Assembly (NCBI RefSeq): GCF_001299475.1
Contig: NZ_CYUJ01000003.1
Span: 914,142 to 978,141, forward strand
Length of the DNA: 64,000 bases
Reading direction: 5' to 3'
Source: Neofamilia massiliensis
GTDB taxonomy: Bacteria; Bacillota; Clostridia; Tissierellales; Peptoniphilaceae
Part shown: piece by piece, positions 52,177 to 62,292 of the stretch
How positions within the stretch are numbered: position 1 is the first letter of the stretch
Layout of the letters: every line of letters begins with the position of its first letter
Position numbers and translations under genes: made by a program
The notes under the pieces: model-generated
What the model was told of the DNA's origin: nothing
What the model saw: only the letters and a program-made list of their open reading frames with translations
The model's database searches: none

Positions 52177-53218
52177 ATTTTCCTTCTTCCTTGTAGTCTC
52201 CTCTGTCTAAGGAGATTTCATATCCAATTTTCTTAAGTTTTTCTTCTAAGTCTAAAAAGTCGTCACTATTTTCGACTTGTGTTCCAATTTTATTGTCATA
52301 GAGCTTGTAATTTTGTCTAAGTTTTTCATCGCCAATATTTGGCATAAGGACATTACAGCCTGCTAAAATTCCCTTTTCTCTGCCACTGTCGTCAATGCTT
52401 CCTAGGGCAGTTGTTGCTGGTAAGAGCACATTTTCTTTTGCTATTCTAACTATAGACAGGATTTTTAAAACATCGTCTAAGTTCCCAGCAGGATAGTCTT
52501 TAAAAGGCGTATCGTGGTGGGGAATAAAAGGGCCAAGACCTACCATTTGTGGCTGGAGCTTTAATATAAACTGAAGGTCTCTGTAGAGGTCTTCTCGAGT
52601 TTGAAAGGGCGAGCCAACCATCATGCCACAGCCAGTTTGATAACCTAGGTCCTTGAGCTTAAAGAGACTTTTAATTCTATTATCAAAGTCCATGGACCTT
52701 GGGTGGAGTTTATAGTAATGGTCCCTAGATGAAGTTTCGTGGCGGAGGAGATAGCGATTTGCTCCAAGCTTCTTTAAGGCTTCTAAGTCTTCAAAAGATC
52801 TTTCGCCTAATGAAAGAGTCAAGGCCAAATCGTATTTATCTTCAATTTCTCCTATCAAGTCTTCTAGAAAATCCAGGCTATAAAAATCATCTTCGCCTCC
52901 TTGGAGGACTATTGTTTTTATGCCAAGAGAATTTGCATGGGCAACTCTTGAAAGAATTTCCTCTTTACTTAGCCTGGTCCTTTCAATATTTTTGTTGGAC
53001 GCTCTAAGGCCACAGTAAAAACAATTATTTTTACAGTAGGTAGAGATCTCTATAAGGCCACGAATATAAATCTTCCTGCCAAAGTTTTTTACTGCCAAAG
53101 ACCTGGCGTAGGTATTTAAGTCTGCGTAGTCTTCTAAGTCCATTAAATATTTAAAGTCTTCAAAAGATAAGTCTTTTGTCTTATAAAATTTTTCACATAT
53201 TTCTAGTGTCTTATTCAT
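52169..53218 (-). CDS. hydE: [FeFe]-hydrogenase maturation radical SAM enzyme HydE
   Basis: HydE acts in building the dithiomethylamine bridge precursor of the H-cluster. The protein has 349 residues. The radical SAM motif is STYCKNNCFYCGLR, and LQGGEDDFYS and GMMVGSPFQTREDL are typical. It is the first gene of the hydE-hydG-hydF operon. No hydrogenase structural gene lies in the window. Confidence 0.94.
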   Translation of the reverse strand: MNKTLEICEKFYKTKDLSFEDFKYLMDLEDYADLNTYARSLAVKNFGRKIYIRGLIEISTYCKNNCFYCGLRASNKNIERTRLSKEEILSRVAHANSLGIKTIVLQGGEDDFYSLDFLEDLIGEIEDKYDLALTLSLGERSFEDLEALKKLGANRYLLRHETSSRDHYYKLHPRSMDFDNRIKSLFKLKDLGYQTGCGMMVGSPFQTREDLYRDLQFILKLQPQMVGLGPFIPHHDTPFKDYPAGNLDDVLKILSIVRIAKENVLLPATTALGSIDDSGREKGILAGCNVLMPNIGDEKLRQNYKLYDNKIGTQVENSDDFLDLEEKLKKIGYEISLDRGDYKEEGKYV

Positions 53219-53265
53219 TTTTTCCTTGTCTTTACTAGTTCAATTAGTTAAAAAGTACACAATCT

Positions 53266-53293
53266 ATTATAATACTTACAGAAATTTTATCAA
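53266..53293 (-). promoter_or_regulatory. Promoter of the hydEGF operon
   Basis: On the minus strand TTGATA (53293-53288) and TATAAT (53271-53266) are spaced 16 nt apart, about 50 nt from the hydE start. Confidence 0.65.
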
Positions 53294-53359
53294 GTAAGAT
53301 ATTAGAATCTTTCTATATTTATCTGTAACAGTTTAAGTTCTAACTTAGTTCTTATAAGC

Positions 53360-53403
53360 GACTTTTATTAATTCCTATATAGACTTTTATTAACTCCTAT
53401 ATA
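53360..53403. repeat. Two tandem 22-bp repeats between hydE and the EamA gene
   Basis: GACTTTTATTAATTCCTATATA (first unit, 53360-53381) is followed at once by a second unit (53382-53403) that differs at one base. The 22-bp period is close to two helical turns. It lies in the 328-bp divergent region, upstream of both the hydE promoter and the transporter genes, so it could be a regulator site. The rest of the region shows no gene. Confidence 0.7.
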
Positions 53404-53546
53404 ATTGTAAGAAGGTGAAAAAAATTCTAAAATTTATTTACAAAAATTTGCCTTTGATTTTATGAGATGTTAAAATGAGAAGTGACGATTGAAAAAGATT
53501 GTAAGAATATTTAATATTTTTCTTATAAAGTAGAAAGAGGTAGGCC

Positions 53547-54473
53547 ATGGAAGTTTCAAAAAAAACTAGATTATTAAGTGGACTTTCCTTGACTTTTGCA
53601 ACTGTGCTTTGGGGCCTAAATTATGTTGCCCAACAAAAAGGAGCAAAACATCTAGGACCTTTTTCTTTTAATATGGTTAGAATGTTTATTGCCACTGCCT
53701 TTCTTCTACCTTTTATATTTTTTAGAAATTATAAAAACTATAAGAAGGTATTTTTTTGGTCTAAAGAAGACAAGGCTAGGGAGACAATTAAAGGTGGAAT
53801 AATTTGTGGCCTTGTTTTAATTTTAGGTTTAACTTGTCAACAAAGTGGAATTAAGTTCACTTCTGTAGGCAAGGCAGGGTTTCTATCTTCTCTTTCTATA
53901 ATTTTTGTTCCCCTAATTTCAATTTTTGAGGGGAAAAAAGTTAGGGGCTACCAGTGGCTGGGAATTTTCTTTGCCCTCCTTGGAGCTTTCATTCTTTCCT
54001 TTAATGATTTAAATGGAATTAACATTGGAGATCTTTTTATGGTTGCTACTGCTTTTTTTATAGCCTTGCACATTGTCACTGCAGGCCACTTTAATAAAAG
54101 AGTAGACTCTATAAAATTTTCTCTCTTTAGATTTTTATTTGCAGGAATATTTTCTTTTATTATAATGATATTTTTAGAAAACTTTAGCTGGGCAGACCTA
54201 AGACCTGTTCTTAAACCAGTTTTGTTTTCTGGAGTTTTTGGTTCAGGCCTTGCTTTTACCTTAATGGCACTGAGTCAGAGAAATTTAGACAATGTTTCAA
54301 CATCAATAATTATGAGTCTAGAATCTGTATTTGCTCTCCTAGCTGGTTTTGTAGTCTTGGGACAGAAACTTAGTCCTAGGGAGATTTTAGGGTCGACAAT
54401 TTTATTTACATCTGTTATGGCCATGCAAGTTTATGGGGCCAAAAAAATAAGAAAGGAGAAAGGTTATGACTAA
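53547..54473 (+). CDS. EamA/DMT family transporter
   Basis: The protein has 308 residues with ten membrane helices in two EamA halves. The signature start is TFATVLWGLNYVAQQKGAKH, and LMALSQRNLDNVSTSIIMSLES lies in the second half. Such proteins export amino acids or other metabolites. It overlaps the next gene, a paralogue, by 8 nt. Confidence 0.88.
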   Translation: MEVSKKTRLLSGLSLTFATVLWGLNYVAQQKGAKHLGPFSFNMVRMFIATAFLLPFIFFRNYKNYKKVFFWSKEDKARETIKGGIICGLVLILGLTCQQSGIKFTSVGKAGFLSSLSIIFVPLISIFEGKKVRGYQWLGIFFALLGAFILSFNDLNGINIGDLFMVATAFFIALHIVTAGHFNKRVDSIKFSLFRFLFAGIFSFIIMIFLENFSWADLRPVLKPVLFSGVFGSGLAFTLMALSQRNLDNVSTSIIMSLESVFALLAGFVVLGQKLSPREILGSTILFTSVMAMQVYGAKKIRKEKGYD

Positions 54474-55413
54474 GGGTAAGGCAATTGCTGGAGATTTAAA
54501 TAGGTTTGAAAAGAGAAGACTGGGACTGATGATGCTCTTTACCGCCACTTTAATTTGGGGTTTTACTTTCTTAGCCCAATCTGAAGGAGCCAAACACGTT
54601 CCGCCTTTGTTTTTCAATGCAGTTAGATTTTGGATTGGTGGTTTAGTTGTCCTTCCTGTTGCGATTTTAAGGGCGACAAAAAACACTGGTAAACTTTGTT
54701 TTTGGTATCACGTTGACAATAAGGCCTTGACTATTAAGGGTGCCTTTATCGATTCTCTAACTATAACCTTTGGTGTTACCTTCCAACAAATGGGAATGGC
54801 CACAGCTAGCCCTGGCAAGGGAGGATTTTTAGCCTCTCTTACTATTGTCTTTGTTGCAGTTATTGGACTTTTCTTTGGGAAAAAAATAAGACTACCTCAA
54901 TGGCTGGGAATTGCTACGGCAATTTTTGGCGTTGGTCTAATGTCATTAACATCAGACCTTTCTATAAGTACAGGAGAAATTTATTTAATTATTTCAGCCT
55001 TTATCTATGCCTTTAATACAATTTTAACTGGCTATTATTCTACTAGGGTTGAGACTTTTAAGTACACCACCTTTAGATTTTTCTTTGCAGCAACAATTTG
55101 TACGATTTTGTCTTTAATTTTTGAAGATGTATCAATGGATGCTGTAAAAACTGCTATGCCAACTTTGTTATTTACTGGTGTATTTTCATCAGGCCTAGCC
55201 TTTACTCTCCAAGCCTTTGCCCAAGTCCACGTTGAAGACTTGACAACCCAGCTTATGCTTTCTTTAGAGTCGATAATTGCTCTTTTAGCTCAATGGATTT
55301 TCCTAGGAACAGTTATGTCTTCTAGAGAAATGCTAGGTGCCTTTATTCTATTTGGATCAGTTGTCTTTATCCAAGTTTATGAGGCGACAGTTAGAAAAAG
55401 ACAGGGAGTCTAG
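54466..55413 (+). CDS. EamA/DMT family transporter, paralogue of the upstream gene
   Basis: The protein has 315 residues with the same ten-helix plan: FTATLIWGFTFLAQSEGAKH at the start and LQAFAQVHVEDLTTQLMLSLES in the second half. The two neighbours arose by tandem duplication and could form a pair, though EamA proteins usually act as homodimers. Confidence 0.88.
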   Translation: MTKGKAIAGDLNRFEKRRLGLMMLFTATLIWGFTFLAQSEGAKHVPPLFFNAVRFWIGGLVVLPVAILRATKNTGKLCFWYHVDNKALTIKGAFIDSLTITFGVTFQQMGMATASPGKGGFLASLTIVFVAVIGLFFGKKIRLPQWLGIATAIFGVGLMSLTSDLSISTGEIYLIISAFIYAFNTILTGYYSTRVETFKYTTFRFFFAATICTILSLIFEDVSMDAVKTAMPTLLFTGVFSSGLAFTLQAFAQVHVEDLTTQLMLSLESIIALLAQWIFLGTVMSSREMLGAFILFGSVVFIQVYEATVRKRQGV

Positions 55414-55483
55414 AAGAAAATTTATAAATAGTTGAAAAAGTTTTTAACTTGTGATAGTTTAAGATACCATAAGGATGGTGAAT

Positions 55484-57577
55484 ATGGCACAGAATTTAAT
55501 TATAGTTGAGTCGCCAACTAAAGCAAAAACCATAGGCAAAATGTTAGGAAGATCTTACAAGGTTGTAGCCTCAGTAGGTCACGTTAGAGACCTGCCAAAG
55601 TCTACCCTTGGAGTTGATATAGAAAATGACTTTGAGCCTAAGTATATAAATATTAGGGGAAAGGGCCCTTTAATTAAAGATTTAAAAAAAGAAGCCAAGG
55701 ACGCAAAAAAAGTTTACCTGGCAACAGATAATGACCGTGAAGGAGAGGCAATATCTTGGCACCTGGCCTATATTTTAGGTTTGGACCCAGATGGTAAAAA
55801 TAGAATTTCCTTTAACGAAATTACCAAAGACGCAGTTAAAAATTCCTTAAAGGAGCCAAGGGCCATTGACCAAAATCTTGTCGATGCCCAACAAGGCAGA
55901 AGGGTTTTAGACAGACTTGTAGGTTATAAAATTTCTCCAATACTTTGGAAGAAAGTAAAGTCTGGTCTTTCTGCAGGTAGAGTCCAATCTGCAGTTGTAA
56001 AAATAATTTGCGACAGGGAAAGAGAAATTGAAAACTTCGTCCCTGAAGAATATTGGACCCTTGATGCAGAACTAAAAGCAAAAGGTGGATCTTTTAAAAG
56101 CTCCTACTATGGACAATTAATTGAAGGCAAGGAAGAAAAAGTTGATCTAAAATCAAAGGCCGATGTAGAAAAAATCGAAAAAGCCATAGACGAGGAAAAC
56201 TTTACTGTAAGTGATTTAAAATTAGGTCAGAGGACTAGGTCTCCAAGGCCACCATATACAACCTCAACCCTCCAACAAGAGGCATCTAGGTTTTTAAATT
56301 TCCCAGGAAGAAAGACCATGCAAGTTGCCCAACAACTTTATGAGGGTATTAGTCTTGGAAAAGGCGGACCTACAGGACTTATAACCTATATGAGAACTGA
56401 CTCTGTAAATATTTCCAACCAAGCCAGATACCAGGCCAGAGATTATATACTAGAAAAATATGGCAAGGACTATGACTCAGCCTTTAGAAAGTACAAGTCT
56501 AAGGGAGGAGCCCAAGAGGCCCACGAGTGTATTAGGCCAACTGATGTATTTTTAAGTCCTCTGTCTATAAAAGAATATTTGACTAGAGACCAGTATAGAC
56601 TTTATAAATTAATTTGGGAAAGATTTTTAGCTTCCTTAATGGCTGGAGCAAAATACGATACAATTAATGCTTCAATTTATTCCAAGGACCAAGTCTTTAG
56701 GGCTTCTGGTTCAAACCTAGTTTTTGATGGATTTTTAATTTTAAAAAACAAGGCCGACGAAGACGAAAAGGAAAATAAACTTCCAGTTCTTAAAGAAGGG
56801 GAGAAATTAAAGCTAGAAGACTTAATAGCCGACCAGCACTTTACTAAACCACCAGCTAGGTATACTGAAGCCAGCCTAATAAAAACCCTAGAAGACCTAG
56901 GTATAGGCAGGCCTTCAACTTATGCACCAACAATTACAACTATAACAAAGAGAAATTATGTAGAAGTTGAAGACAAGAGATTTATCCCAACAGAACTGGG
57001 AATAACAGTAAACGACCAGCTAATGGAATATTTCCCAATGATTACTGACAAGGACTTTACTGCAAAAATGGAAGACGAGTTAGATAAAATTTCTGTTGGC
57101 GAGGAAAAGTGGAAAGATGTAATTAGAGACTTCTATGGTCCCTTTGAGAAAGATTTAAAATTTGCTGAAGAGGAAATGGACAAGGTGGAAATCAAACATG
57201 AAGTTACAGATATAATTTGTGACAAGTGCGGGGCCAATATGGTAATAAAAATGGGCCGTTTTGGCAAATTCTTAGCCTGTCCAAACTTCCCTGAATGCAA
57301 AAACACTATGCCTCTACTTGAAAAAATTGGCATCAAGTGTCCAAAGTGCGAAGATGGAGAAATTATTAAGAAGAGATCTAAAAAGGGCAGGGTCTTTTAT
57401 GGATGTTCTTCTTATCCAGCATGCGACTTTGTATCTTGGGGTAAACCTATTGAGAAAAAATGTCCAGTTTGTGGGTCTTTACTAACAGAACCTACAACAA
57501 AAAGAGGAAAGTACTATAGCTGTTCTAATCCAGAATGTTCTCACAAGGAAGCTATTGAAAAAACTTCAAAAAAATAA
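55484..57577 (+). CDS. topA: DNA topoisomerase I
   Basis: The enzyme relaxes negative supercoils. The protein has 697 residues from ATG 55484, with AAGGA 8 nt upstream; an ATG at 55475 overlaps that site. The Toprim domain starts IVESPTKAKTIGKMLG and has DNDREGEAISWH. The catalytic Tyr is in TYMRTDSVNIS. Three C-terminal zinc ribbons follow (CDKCGANMVIKMGRFGKFLAC, CPKCEDGEIIKK, CPVCGSLL). Normal in length and order. Confidence 0.96.
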   Translation: MAQNLIIVESPTKAKTIGKMLGRSYKVVASVGHVRDLPKSTLGVDIENDFEPKYINIRGKGPLIKDLKKEAKDAKKVYLATDNDREGEAISWHLAYILGLDPDGKNRISFNEITKDAVKNSLKEPRAIDQNLVDAQQGRRVLDRLVGYKISPILWKKVKSGLSAGRVQSAVVKIICDREREIENFVPEEYWTLDAELKAKGGSFKSSYYGQLIEGKEEKVDLKSKADVEKIEKAIDEENFTVSDLKLGQRTRSPRPPYTTSTLQQEASRFLNFPGRKTMQVAQQLYEGISLGKGGPTGLITYMRTDSVNISNQARYQARDYILEKYGKDYDSAFRKYKSKGGAQEAHECIRPTDVFLSPLSIKEYLTRDQYRLYKLIWERFLASLMAGAKYDTINASIYSKDQVFRASGSNLVFDGFLILKNKADEDEKENKLPVLKEGEKLKLEDLIADQHFTKPPARYTEASLIKTLEDLGIGRPSTYAPTITTITKRNYVEVEDKRFIPTELGITVNDQLMEYFPMITDKDFTAKMEDELDKISVGEEKWKDVIRDFYGPFEKDLKFAEEEMDKVEIKHEVTDIICDKCGANMVIKMGRFGKFLACPNFPECKNTMPLLEKIGIKCPKCEDGEIIKKRSKKGRVFYGCSSYPACDFVSWGKPIEKKCPVCGSLLTEPTTKRGKYYSCSNPECSHKEAIEKTSKK

Positions 57578-57584
57578 AAACACT

Positions 57585-57612
57585 AGCACCTCTATGATGG
57601 AGGTGCTTTTTT
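57585..57612 (+). terminator. Terminator after topA
   Basis: AGCACCTC (57585-57592) and GAGGTGCT (57600-57607) form a perfect 8-bp stem followed by a T-run. Confidence 0.92.
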
Positions 57613-57745
57613 CACAAAAAATTTTCTTTTAAATACATAATAAATAAGATATGTTATAATATAGAAAGAAAAAGTTTGAGAAAAACAGCTTATATAATAG
57701 AAGAAAAAAATTGAACTTAAGATTTTAATTTGGGAAAGGAAAGAT

Positions 57746-60490
57746 ATGGGTTTATTTGATAAAATTTTTGGATCATATAGCGACAGAGAACTAAAGAAAA
57801 TTGATCCTATAATAAACAAAATAGAAAGTTTAGACAAGCCTACCCAAGCCTTGTCAGACCAAGAACTAAAAGATAAGACTGAAGAATTTAAGAAAAGACT
57901 AAAAAACGGAGAGAGCCTTGATGATATTTTGCCAGAGGCTTTTGCTGTTTGTAGGGAGGCATCCTACAGAGTTTTAGGAATGAAACACTACAGGGTCCAA
58001 CTTTATGGCGGGGTAATTCTCCACCAAGGTAGGATTGCAGAAATGAAAACTGGTGAAGGTAAAACTCTTATGGCAACCTTGGCTGCTTATTTAAATGCCC
58101 TAACTGGCAAGGGAGTCCACATAGTTACAGTAAACGACTACCTAGCAACTAGAGACAGGCAGTGGATGGGTAAGGTCTATGAATTTTTAGGCCTAAGTGT
58201 TGGAAATATTGTCCACGGCCTAAGCCCTGTAGAAAGAAGAGAAGCTTATAACTCAGACATTACCTATGGAACTAACAACGAATTTGGCTTTGACTACCTC
58301 CGTGACAACATGGTTATCTACAAGGAAGAAAGAGTTCAAAGAGAACTAAACTTTGCCATAGTAGACGAAGTTGACTCGATTTTAATTGACGAAGCTAGAA
58401 CTCCTCTTATTATTTCTGGCCAAGGAGCTGAGTCTACTGACCTTTATATGAGAGCAGACAACTTTGTAAAGAAGTTAACTCACAGGGTCATTGAAGAAAG
58501 CGAAAAGACCAATGATCCTTTTGACAGAGAGTTTAAAGAAGAAACTGTAGATTATTTAGTTGACGAAAAACAAAAATCAGCTTCCTTAACTGACCTTGGT
58601 GTAGAAAAGGCAGAGCAGTTTTTTAATATAGAAAACCTAGCAGACCCAAACAATATGGAAATTGCCCACAACATTAAACAGGCTCTAAAGGCTAACTCTG
58701 TAATGAAAAGAGATGTTGACTATGTTGTTAAAGATGGGGAAATTATAATTGTTGACGAGTTTACAGGAAGAATGATGTTAGGTAGAAGGTACTCAGACGG
58801 CCTTCACCAAGCTATCGAAGCCAAGGAAGGTATGGAGATCAAAAAAGAATCTAAGACCCTTGCTACAATTACCTTCCAAAACTACTTTAGAATGTACAAA
58901 AAACTTTCTGGTATGACTGGTACTGCAAAAACTGAAGAAGAAGAATTTAGAGAAATATACAATGTAGACGTTATTGAAGTGCCTACAAACAAACCAGTTA
59001 TTAGACAAGATGACGACGACGGAATTTATTCAACAGAAGCTGGAAAATTTATGGCGGTAATTGAAGACATAAAAGAATGTCATGCTAAGGGTCAACCAGT
59101 TCTTGTAGGTACAGTTTCTATTGACAAGTCAGAACTCCTTTCTTCACTTTTGAAAAAGCAAGGCATCAAACACAATGTTTTAAATGCCAAGTTCCACGAA
59201 CAAGAATCTGAAATCGTCGCCCAAGCAGGCCGTCTAGGGGCAGTAACTATTGCTACTAACATGGCAGGCCGTGGTACAGACATTGTCCTTGGCGGTAACC
59301 CAGAATACATGGCCAAGGAAGTTATGAAAAAGAAAAACCTTGCAGACGAAGTTTTTGAACAAATTGACGGCTATGCAGAAACTGATAATAAAGAAATCCT
59401 AGCAGCCAGAGAAGAATACAAAAACCTAGTTGAAAAATTTAAAGACGAAACCAAAGAAGAAGCAGCCCAAGTTATTAAGGCAGGTGGCCTTCACATTATC
59501 GGTACAGAAAGACACGAGTCTCGTCGTATTGACAACCAATTAAGAGGTAGGTCAGGAAGACAAGGAGACCCAGGCTCATCTAAATTCTATATCTCTGCAG
59601 AAGATGACCTAATTAGACTATTTGCAGGCGAAAGATTTAAGCAAGTAATGGACAAGTCCAAGGTTGAAGAAGATGAATCCTTAGAAACTCCAATTTTAAC
59701 AAGACTTATAGAAACAGCCCAAAGAAGAGTAGAGTCAAATAACTTTGCCATTAGAAAGTCAGTTTTAAAATACGACGACGTAATGAACAAGCAAAGGGGA
59801 ATAATCTACGAAGAGAGAAAGAAAGTCCTAGAAGGCCAAGACCTAAAAGACGACATTCTAAAAATGGTAGACGGAATAATCTTAGACGAAATCCACTTCT
59901 TCTTAAGATCTAAGGTAGACGAAGACTCTCGCGACTATGAAGGCCTATACAGGACCCTAAATGAAATTTTTGACTTTAATGAAAATGACTTTGCAAGGTT
60001 AAAAGATCTTAACAAGCTAGACGACCTTGAATACAAAATCAAGGAAATTGCTAGAGAAAAATATTCAAGCAAGGAAGACGAATTTGGTGCGGGAGTCTTT
60101 AGAGAAGTAGAAAGAGTTGTCCTTCTTCAAGTTGTAGACGAAAAGTGGATGGACCACATTGACGCCATGGACCAACTAAAAAGAGGAATCGGGCTAAGGG
60201 CTATGGGCAACGAAGATCCAGTTAGGGCCTACGGCAACGAAGGTTTTGATATGTTTGAGGCAATGAACGATGCCATTCGTAGGGACACAGTAAAAATGCT
60301 TTACCATGTAATTAACCCAGAGAGAATGGAAAGAAAGAGAGTTGCTAAAAATATTTCAGAAGTTGGTGGATCTGACTCAGGAGAAGAGAAAAAGGGAAAG
60401 ACCTACGTTAGAAAAGAAAAGAAAATAGGAAGAAACGACCCTTGTCCATGTGGCTCAGGTAAAAAATATAAAAACTGTCACGGACGCTAG
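57746..60490 (+). CDS. secA: Protein translocase ATPase SecA
   Basis: SecA is the motor for Sec-dependent export. The protein has 914 residues. Walker A is MKTGEGKTL, the DEAD-like motif is [16 protein letters not shown], and motif VI includes [10 protein letters not shown]. The C-terminus has the zinc motif [13 protein letters not shown] that binds SecB or ribosomes. A GGAAAG site precedes the ATG. Confidence 0.97.
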   Translation: MGLFDKIFGSYSDRELKKIDPIINKIESLDKPTQALSDQELKDKTEEFKKRLKNGESLDDILPEAFAVCREASYRVLGMKHYRVQLYGGVILHQGRIAEMKTGEGKTLMATLAAYLNALTGKGVHIVTVNDYLATRDRQWMGKVYEFLGLSVGNIVHGLSPVERREAYNSDITYGTNNEFGFDYLRDNMVIYKEERVQRELNFAIVDEVDSILIDEARTPLIISGQGAESTDLYMRADNFVKKLTHRVIEESEKTNDPFDREFKEETVDYLVDEKQKSASLTDLGVEKAEQFFNIENLADPNNMEIAHNIKQALKANSVMKRDVDYVVKDGEIIIVDEFTGRMMLGRRYSDGLHQAIEAKEGMEIKKESKTLATITFQNYFRMYKKLSGMTGTAKTEEEEFREIYNVDVIEVPTNKPVIRQDDDDGIYSTEAGKFMAVIEDIKECHAKGQPVLVGTVSIDKSELLSSLLKKQGIKHNVLNAKFHEQESEIVAQAGRLGAVTIATNMAGRGTDIVLGGNPEYMAKEVMKKKNLADEVFEQIDGYAETDNKEILAAREEYKNLVEKFKDETKEEAAQVIKAGGLHIIGTERHESRRIDNQLRGRSGRQGDPGSSKFYISAEDDLIRLFAGERFKQVMDKSKVEEDESLETPILTRLIETAQRRVESNNFAIRKSVLKYDDVMNKQRGIIYEERKKVLEGQDLKDDILKMVDGIILDEIHFFLRSKVDEDSRDYEGLYRTLNEIFDFNENDFARLKDLNKLDDLEYKIKEIAREKYSSKEDEFGAGVFREVERVVLLQVVDEKWMDHIDAMDQLKRGIGLRAMGNEDPVRAYGNEGFDMFEAMNDAIRRDTVKMLYHVINPERMERKRVAKNISEVGGSDSGEEKKGKTYVRKEKKIGRNDPCPCGSGKKYKNCHGR

Positions 60491-60501
60491 TTAGGAGACT
60501 T

Positions 60502-61605
60502 ATGCAAAATATATATTTAGACCAAGAAAGACTAAATAATGCAAGAGAAACAATAGAAAACCTAGGCCAGTCTATTACAATAGAAGAAAAAAGAAAAGAA
60601 GCCTTGGACCTAGAAAAGAAAACCCTAGAGCCAGGCTTTTGGGATGATACAGACAAGGCGCAAAAATTAATTGGACAAATAAATGGCCTAAAGTCATATG
60701 TAGAAGCCTATGATGATTTAAATGACCAGGCAGAAGAAATAGAAATCTTAATCGAACTTTTAAGAGAAGAAGACGACGAAGAAAGCTATAAAGACCTTGA
60801 AAAGGCCTTGGAAAAATTAGAAAAAAATACCAAGTCCTTTGAAATAAAGACCCTTTTAACAGGAGAATACGACAAGGAAAATGCAATCTTGTCAATTCAT
60901 GCAGGAGCAGGAGGCACAGAGGCCCAAGACTGGGCAGATATGCTCCTTAGAATGTACACCCGCTATGCAGAAGGAAAGGGCTACAAGGTAACAGTCTTAG
61001 ATATCTTAAAAGAAGAAGAAGCAGGAATAAAATCTGCAACCCTATCTATTGAAGGCCTAAACGCCTATGGATATTTAAAAGCAGAAAAAGGAGTCCACAG
61101 ACTAGTTAGAATATCTCCCTTTGACGCAGCAAAAAAACGCCACACTTCCTTTGCATCAGTAGACGTCTATCCAGAATTTTCTGAGCAAATTGAAGTCGAT
61201 ATAAAAGATGAAGACTTAAAGATTGACACTTACAGGTCGTCAGGAGCAGGTGGCCAGCACGTAAACACAACAGACTCAGCAGTTAGAATAACTCACATAC
61301 CAACAGGAGTAGTTGTCCAGTGCCAAAACGAAAGATCTCAGATCCAAAACAGGGAAAAGGCCATGCAACTTTTAACAGCAAAACTTCTAGCCATAAAAGA
61401 AGAAGAGCAAAAAGAAAAAATCGAAGACCTCCAAGGCAACTATAACCAAATCGCCTGGGGATCTCAAATCAGGTCCTATGTCTTTAACCCCTATCAAATG
61501 GTCAAGGACCACAGGACCAATATAGAAGTAGGCGACACTCAAAGAGTAATGGACGGCGACTTAGATATATTTGTAGATGGATACTTACAAATGAAAGCAA
61601 AATAA
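60502..61605 (+). CDS. prfB: Peptide chain release factor 2, without programmed frameshift
   Basis: RF2 reads UGA and UAA. The protein has 367 residues in one uninterrupted frame. The stop-codon-recognition tripeptide SPF is in RISPFDA, and the catalytic GGQ is in SSGAGGQHVNTTDSA. Most bacteria have an in-frame UGA near codon 26 with a +1 shift. Here the N-terminus (MQNIYLDQERLNNARETI) runs straight through, and a TTAGGAG site precedes the ATG, so the autoregulatory shift is absent. It starts 11 nt after secA, a common gene order. Confidence 0.95.
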   Translation: MQNIYLDQERLNNARETIENLGQSITIEEKRKEALDLEKKTLEPGFWDDTDKAQKLIGQINGLKSYVEAYDDLNDQAEEIEILIELLREEDDEESYKDLEKALEKLEKNTKSFEIKTLLTGEYDKENAILSIHAGAGGTEAQDWADMLLRMYTRYAEGKGYKVTVLDILKEEEAGIKSATLSIEGLNAYGYLKAEKGVHRLVRISPFDAAKKRHTSFASVDVYPEFSEQIEVDIKDEDLKIDTYRSSGAGGQHVNTTDSAVRITHIPTGVVVQCQNERSQIQNREKAMQLLTAKLLAIKEEEQKEKIEDLQGNYNQIAWGSQIRSYVFNPYQMVKDHRTNIEVGDTQRVMDGDLDIFVDGYLQMKAK

Positions 61606-61610
61606 AGAGA

Positions 61611-61637
61611 GGGCGAGAAAACAAAATCGCCCTTTTT
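61611..61637 (+). terminator. Terminator after prfB
   Basis: GGGCGA (61611-61616) pairs with TCGCCC (61627-61632), followed by TTTTTC. Confidence 0.88.
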
Positions 61638-61671
61638 CTATCTATATATAATAGAAGGAAGAGAAAACAAA

Positions 61672-61878
61672 ATGGAATGTAATAAGTGCAAGGACCAAAT
61701 GATCAAAGGAAAAGTAATAGCATCTAGCCCAAATCTCTTTGGAACTATGATGTCATTTAGAAAAGAAGAAAACTTAAAAAAGATAATGGACAAGGACCAA
61801 GTAAACTTAGAGACGGTTGGAGAGGCTTGGTACTGTCCATCTTGCCACTACTGCCTAGCAGAATTAGAAGAAAAGTAA
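61672..61878 (+). CDS. Small double zinc-ribbon protein of unknown function
   Basis: The protein has 68 residues. Two CxxC pairs (CNKC near the start, CPSC near the end) probably hold one zinc. The order ECNKCKDQMIKGKVIAS ... AWYCPSCHYCL resembles the small DUF6487-type domain. AGAGGAAG-like bases precede the ATG (GAAGGAAGAG). I cannot give a function. It lies between prfB and the tRNA promoter. Confidence 0.7.
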   Translation: MECNKCKDQMIKGKVIASSPNLFGTMMSFRKEENLKKIMDKDQVNLETVGEAWYCPSCHYCLAELEEK

Positions 61879-61895
61879 ATAAATAAAATAAGGGC

Positions 61896-61924
61896 TTGCA
61901 AAAAAATATAAGCCGTGGTATATT
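61896..61924 (+). promoter_or_regulatory. First promoter upstream of tRNA-Pro
   Basis: TTGCAA (61896-61901) and TATATT (61919-61924) are spaced 17 nt apart. Confidence 0.7.
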
Positions 61925-61985
61925 ATTAAAGCTAAGTTGATTCTTAAGCAGAATTTAAAAACTTTAAAGAAGCTTAACAAAGCAC

Positions 61986-62014
61986 TTGCAAAGAAATAAA
62001 AGCTATGCTATAAT
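61986..62014 (+). promoter_or_regulatory. Second promoter upstream of tRNA-Pro
   Basis: TTGCAA (61986-61991) and TATAAT (62009-62014) are spaced 17 nt apart, 13 nt before the tRNA. It shares its -35 word with the first promoter. Confidence 0.85.
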
Positions 62015-62027
62015 AGTTTTTGTCTTA

Positions 62028-62104
62028 CGGGATGTAGCGCAGTTTGGTAGCGCACGTGGTTTGGGACCATGGGGCCGGGGGTTCAAATCCTCTCATCCCG
62101 ACCA
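62028..62104 (+). tRNA. tRNA-Pro (anticodon TGG)
   Basis: The 77-nt sequence has a 7-bp acceptor stem CGGGATG/CATCCCG, a D arm with GCGC pairs, the anticodon stem CGTGG/CCATG with loop TTTGGGA giving TGG, a T arm with GGTTCAAAT, and an encoded CCA end. It can read all four proline codons with a modified U34. Confidence 0.96.
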
Positions 62105-62108
62105 ATAA

Positions 62109-62139
62109 AAACCTACCTATTATATAGGCAGGTTTTTTT
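62109..62139 (+). terminator. Terminator between tRNA-Pro and the rRNA operon
   Basis: AACCTACCTA pairs with TAGGCAGGTT (one G-U) around a short loop, followed by TTTTT. It separates the tRNA from the rRNA promoters. Confidence 0.85.
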
Positions 62140-62196
62140 AATCCATAAATTGGATTAGCTTACCAAGAATGGAAGTAAATTTTCTAAAAAAAGTTC

Positions 62197-62225
62197 TTGA
62201 CAAAAGAATGGTGGCTTGGTAAGAT
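62197..62225 (+). promoter_or_regulatory. First rRNA operon promoter
   Basis: TTGACA (62197-62202) and TAAGAT (62220-62225) are spaced 17 nt apart. Confidence 0.8.
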
Positions 62226-62292
62226 AAATAAGCTGTCTCGAAAGGGAATGTAAGCCTTGAGTAAAGAAAATTAAAAAACTTTAAAAAAGGCC

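Noticed and set aside
60502..60600. Programmed +1 frameshift site in prfB
   Set aside because: I looked for CUUUGA with an upstream ribosome-like sequence near codon 26; the frame is continuous.
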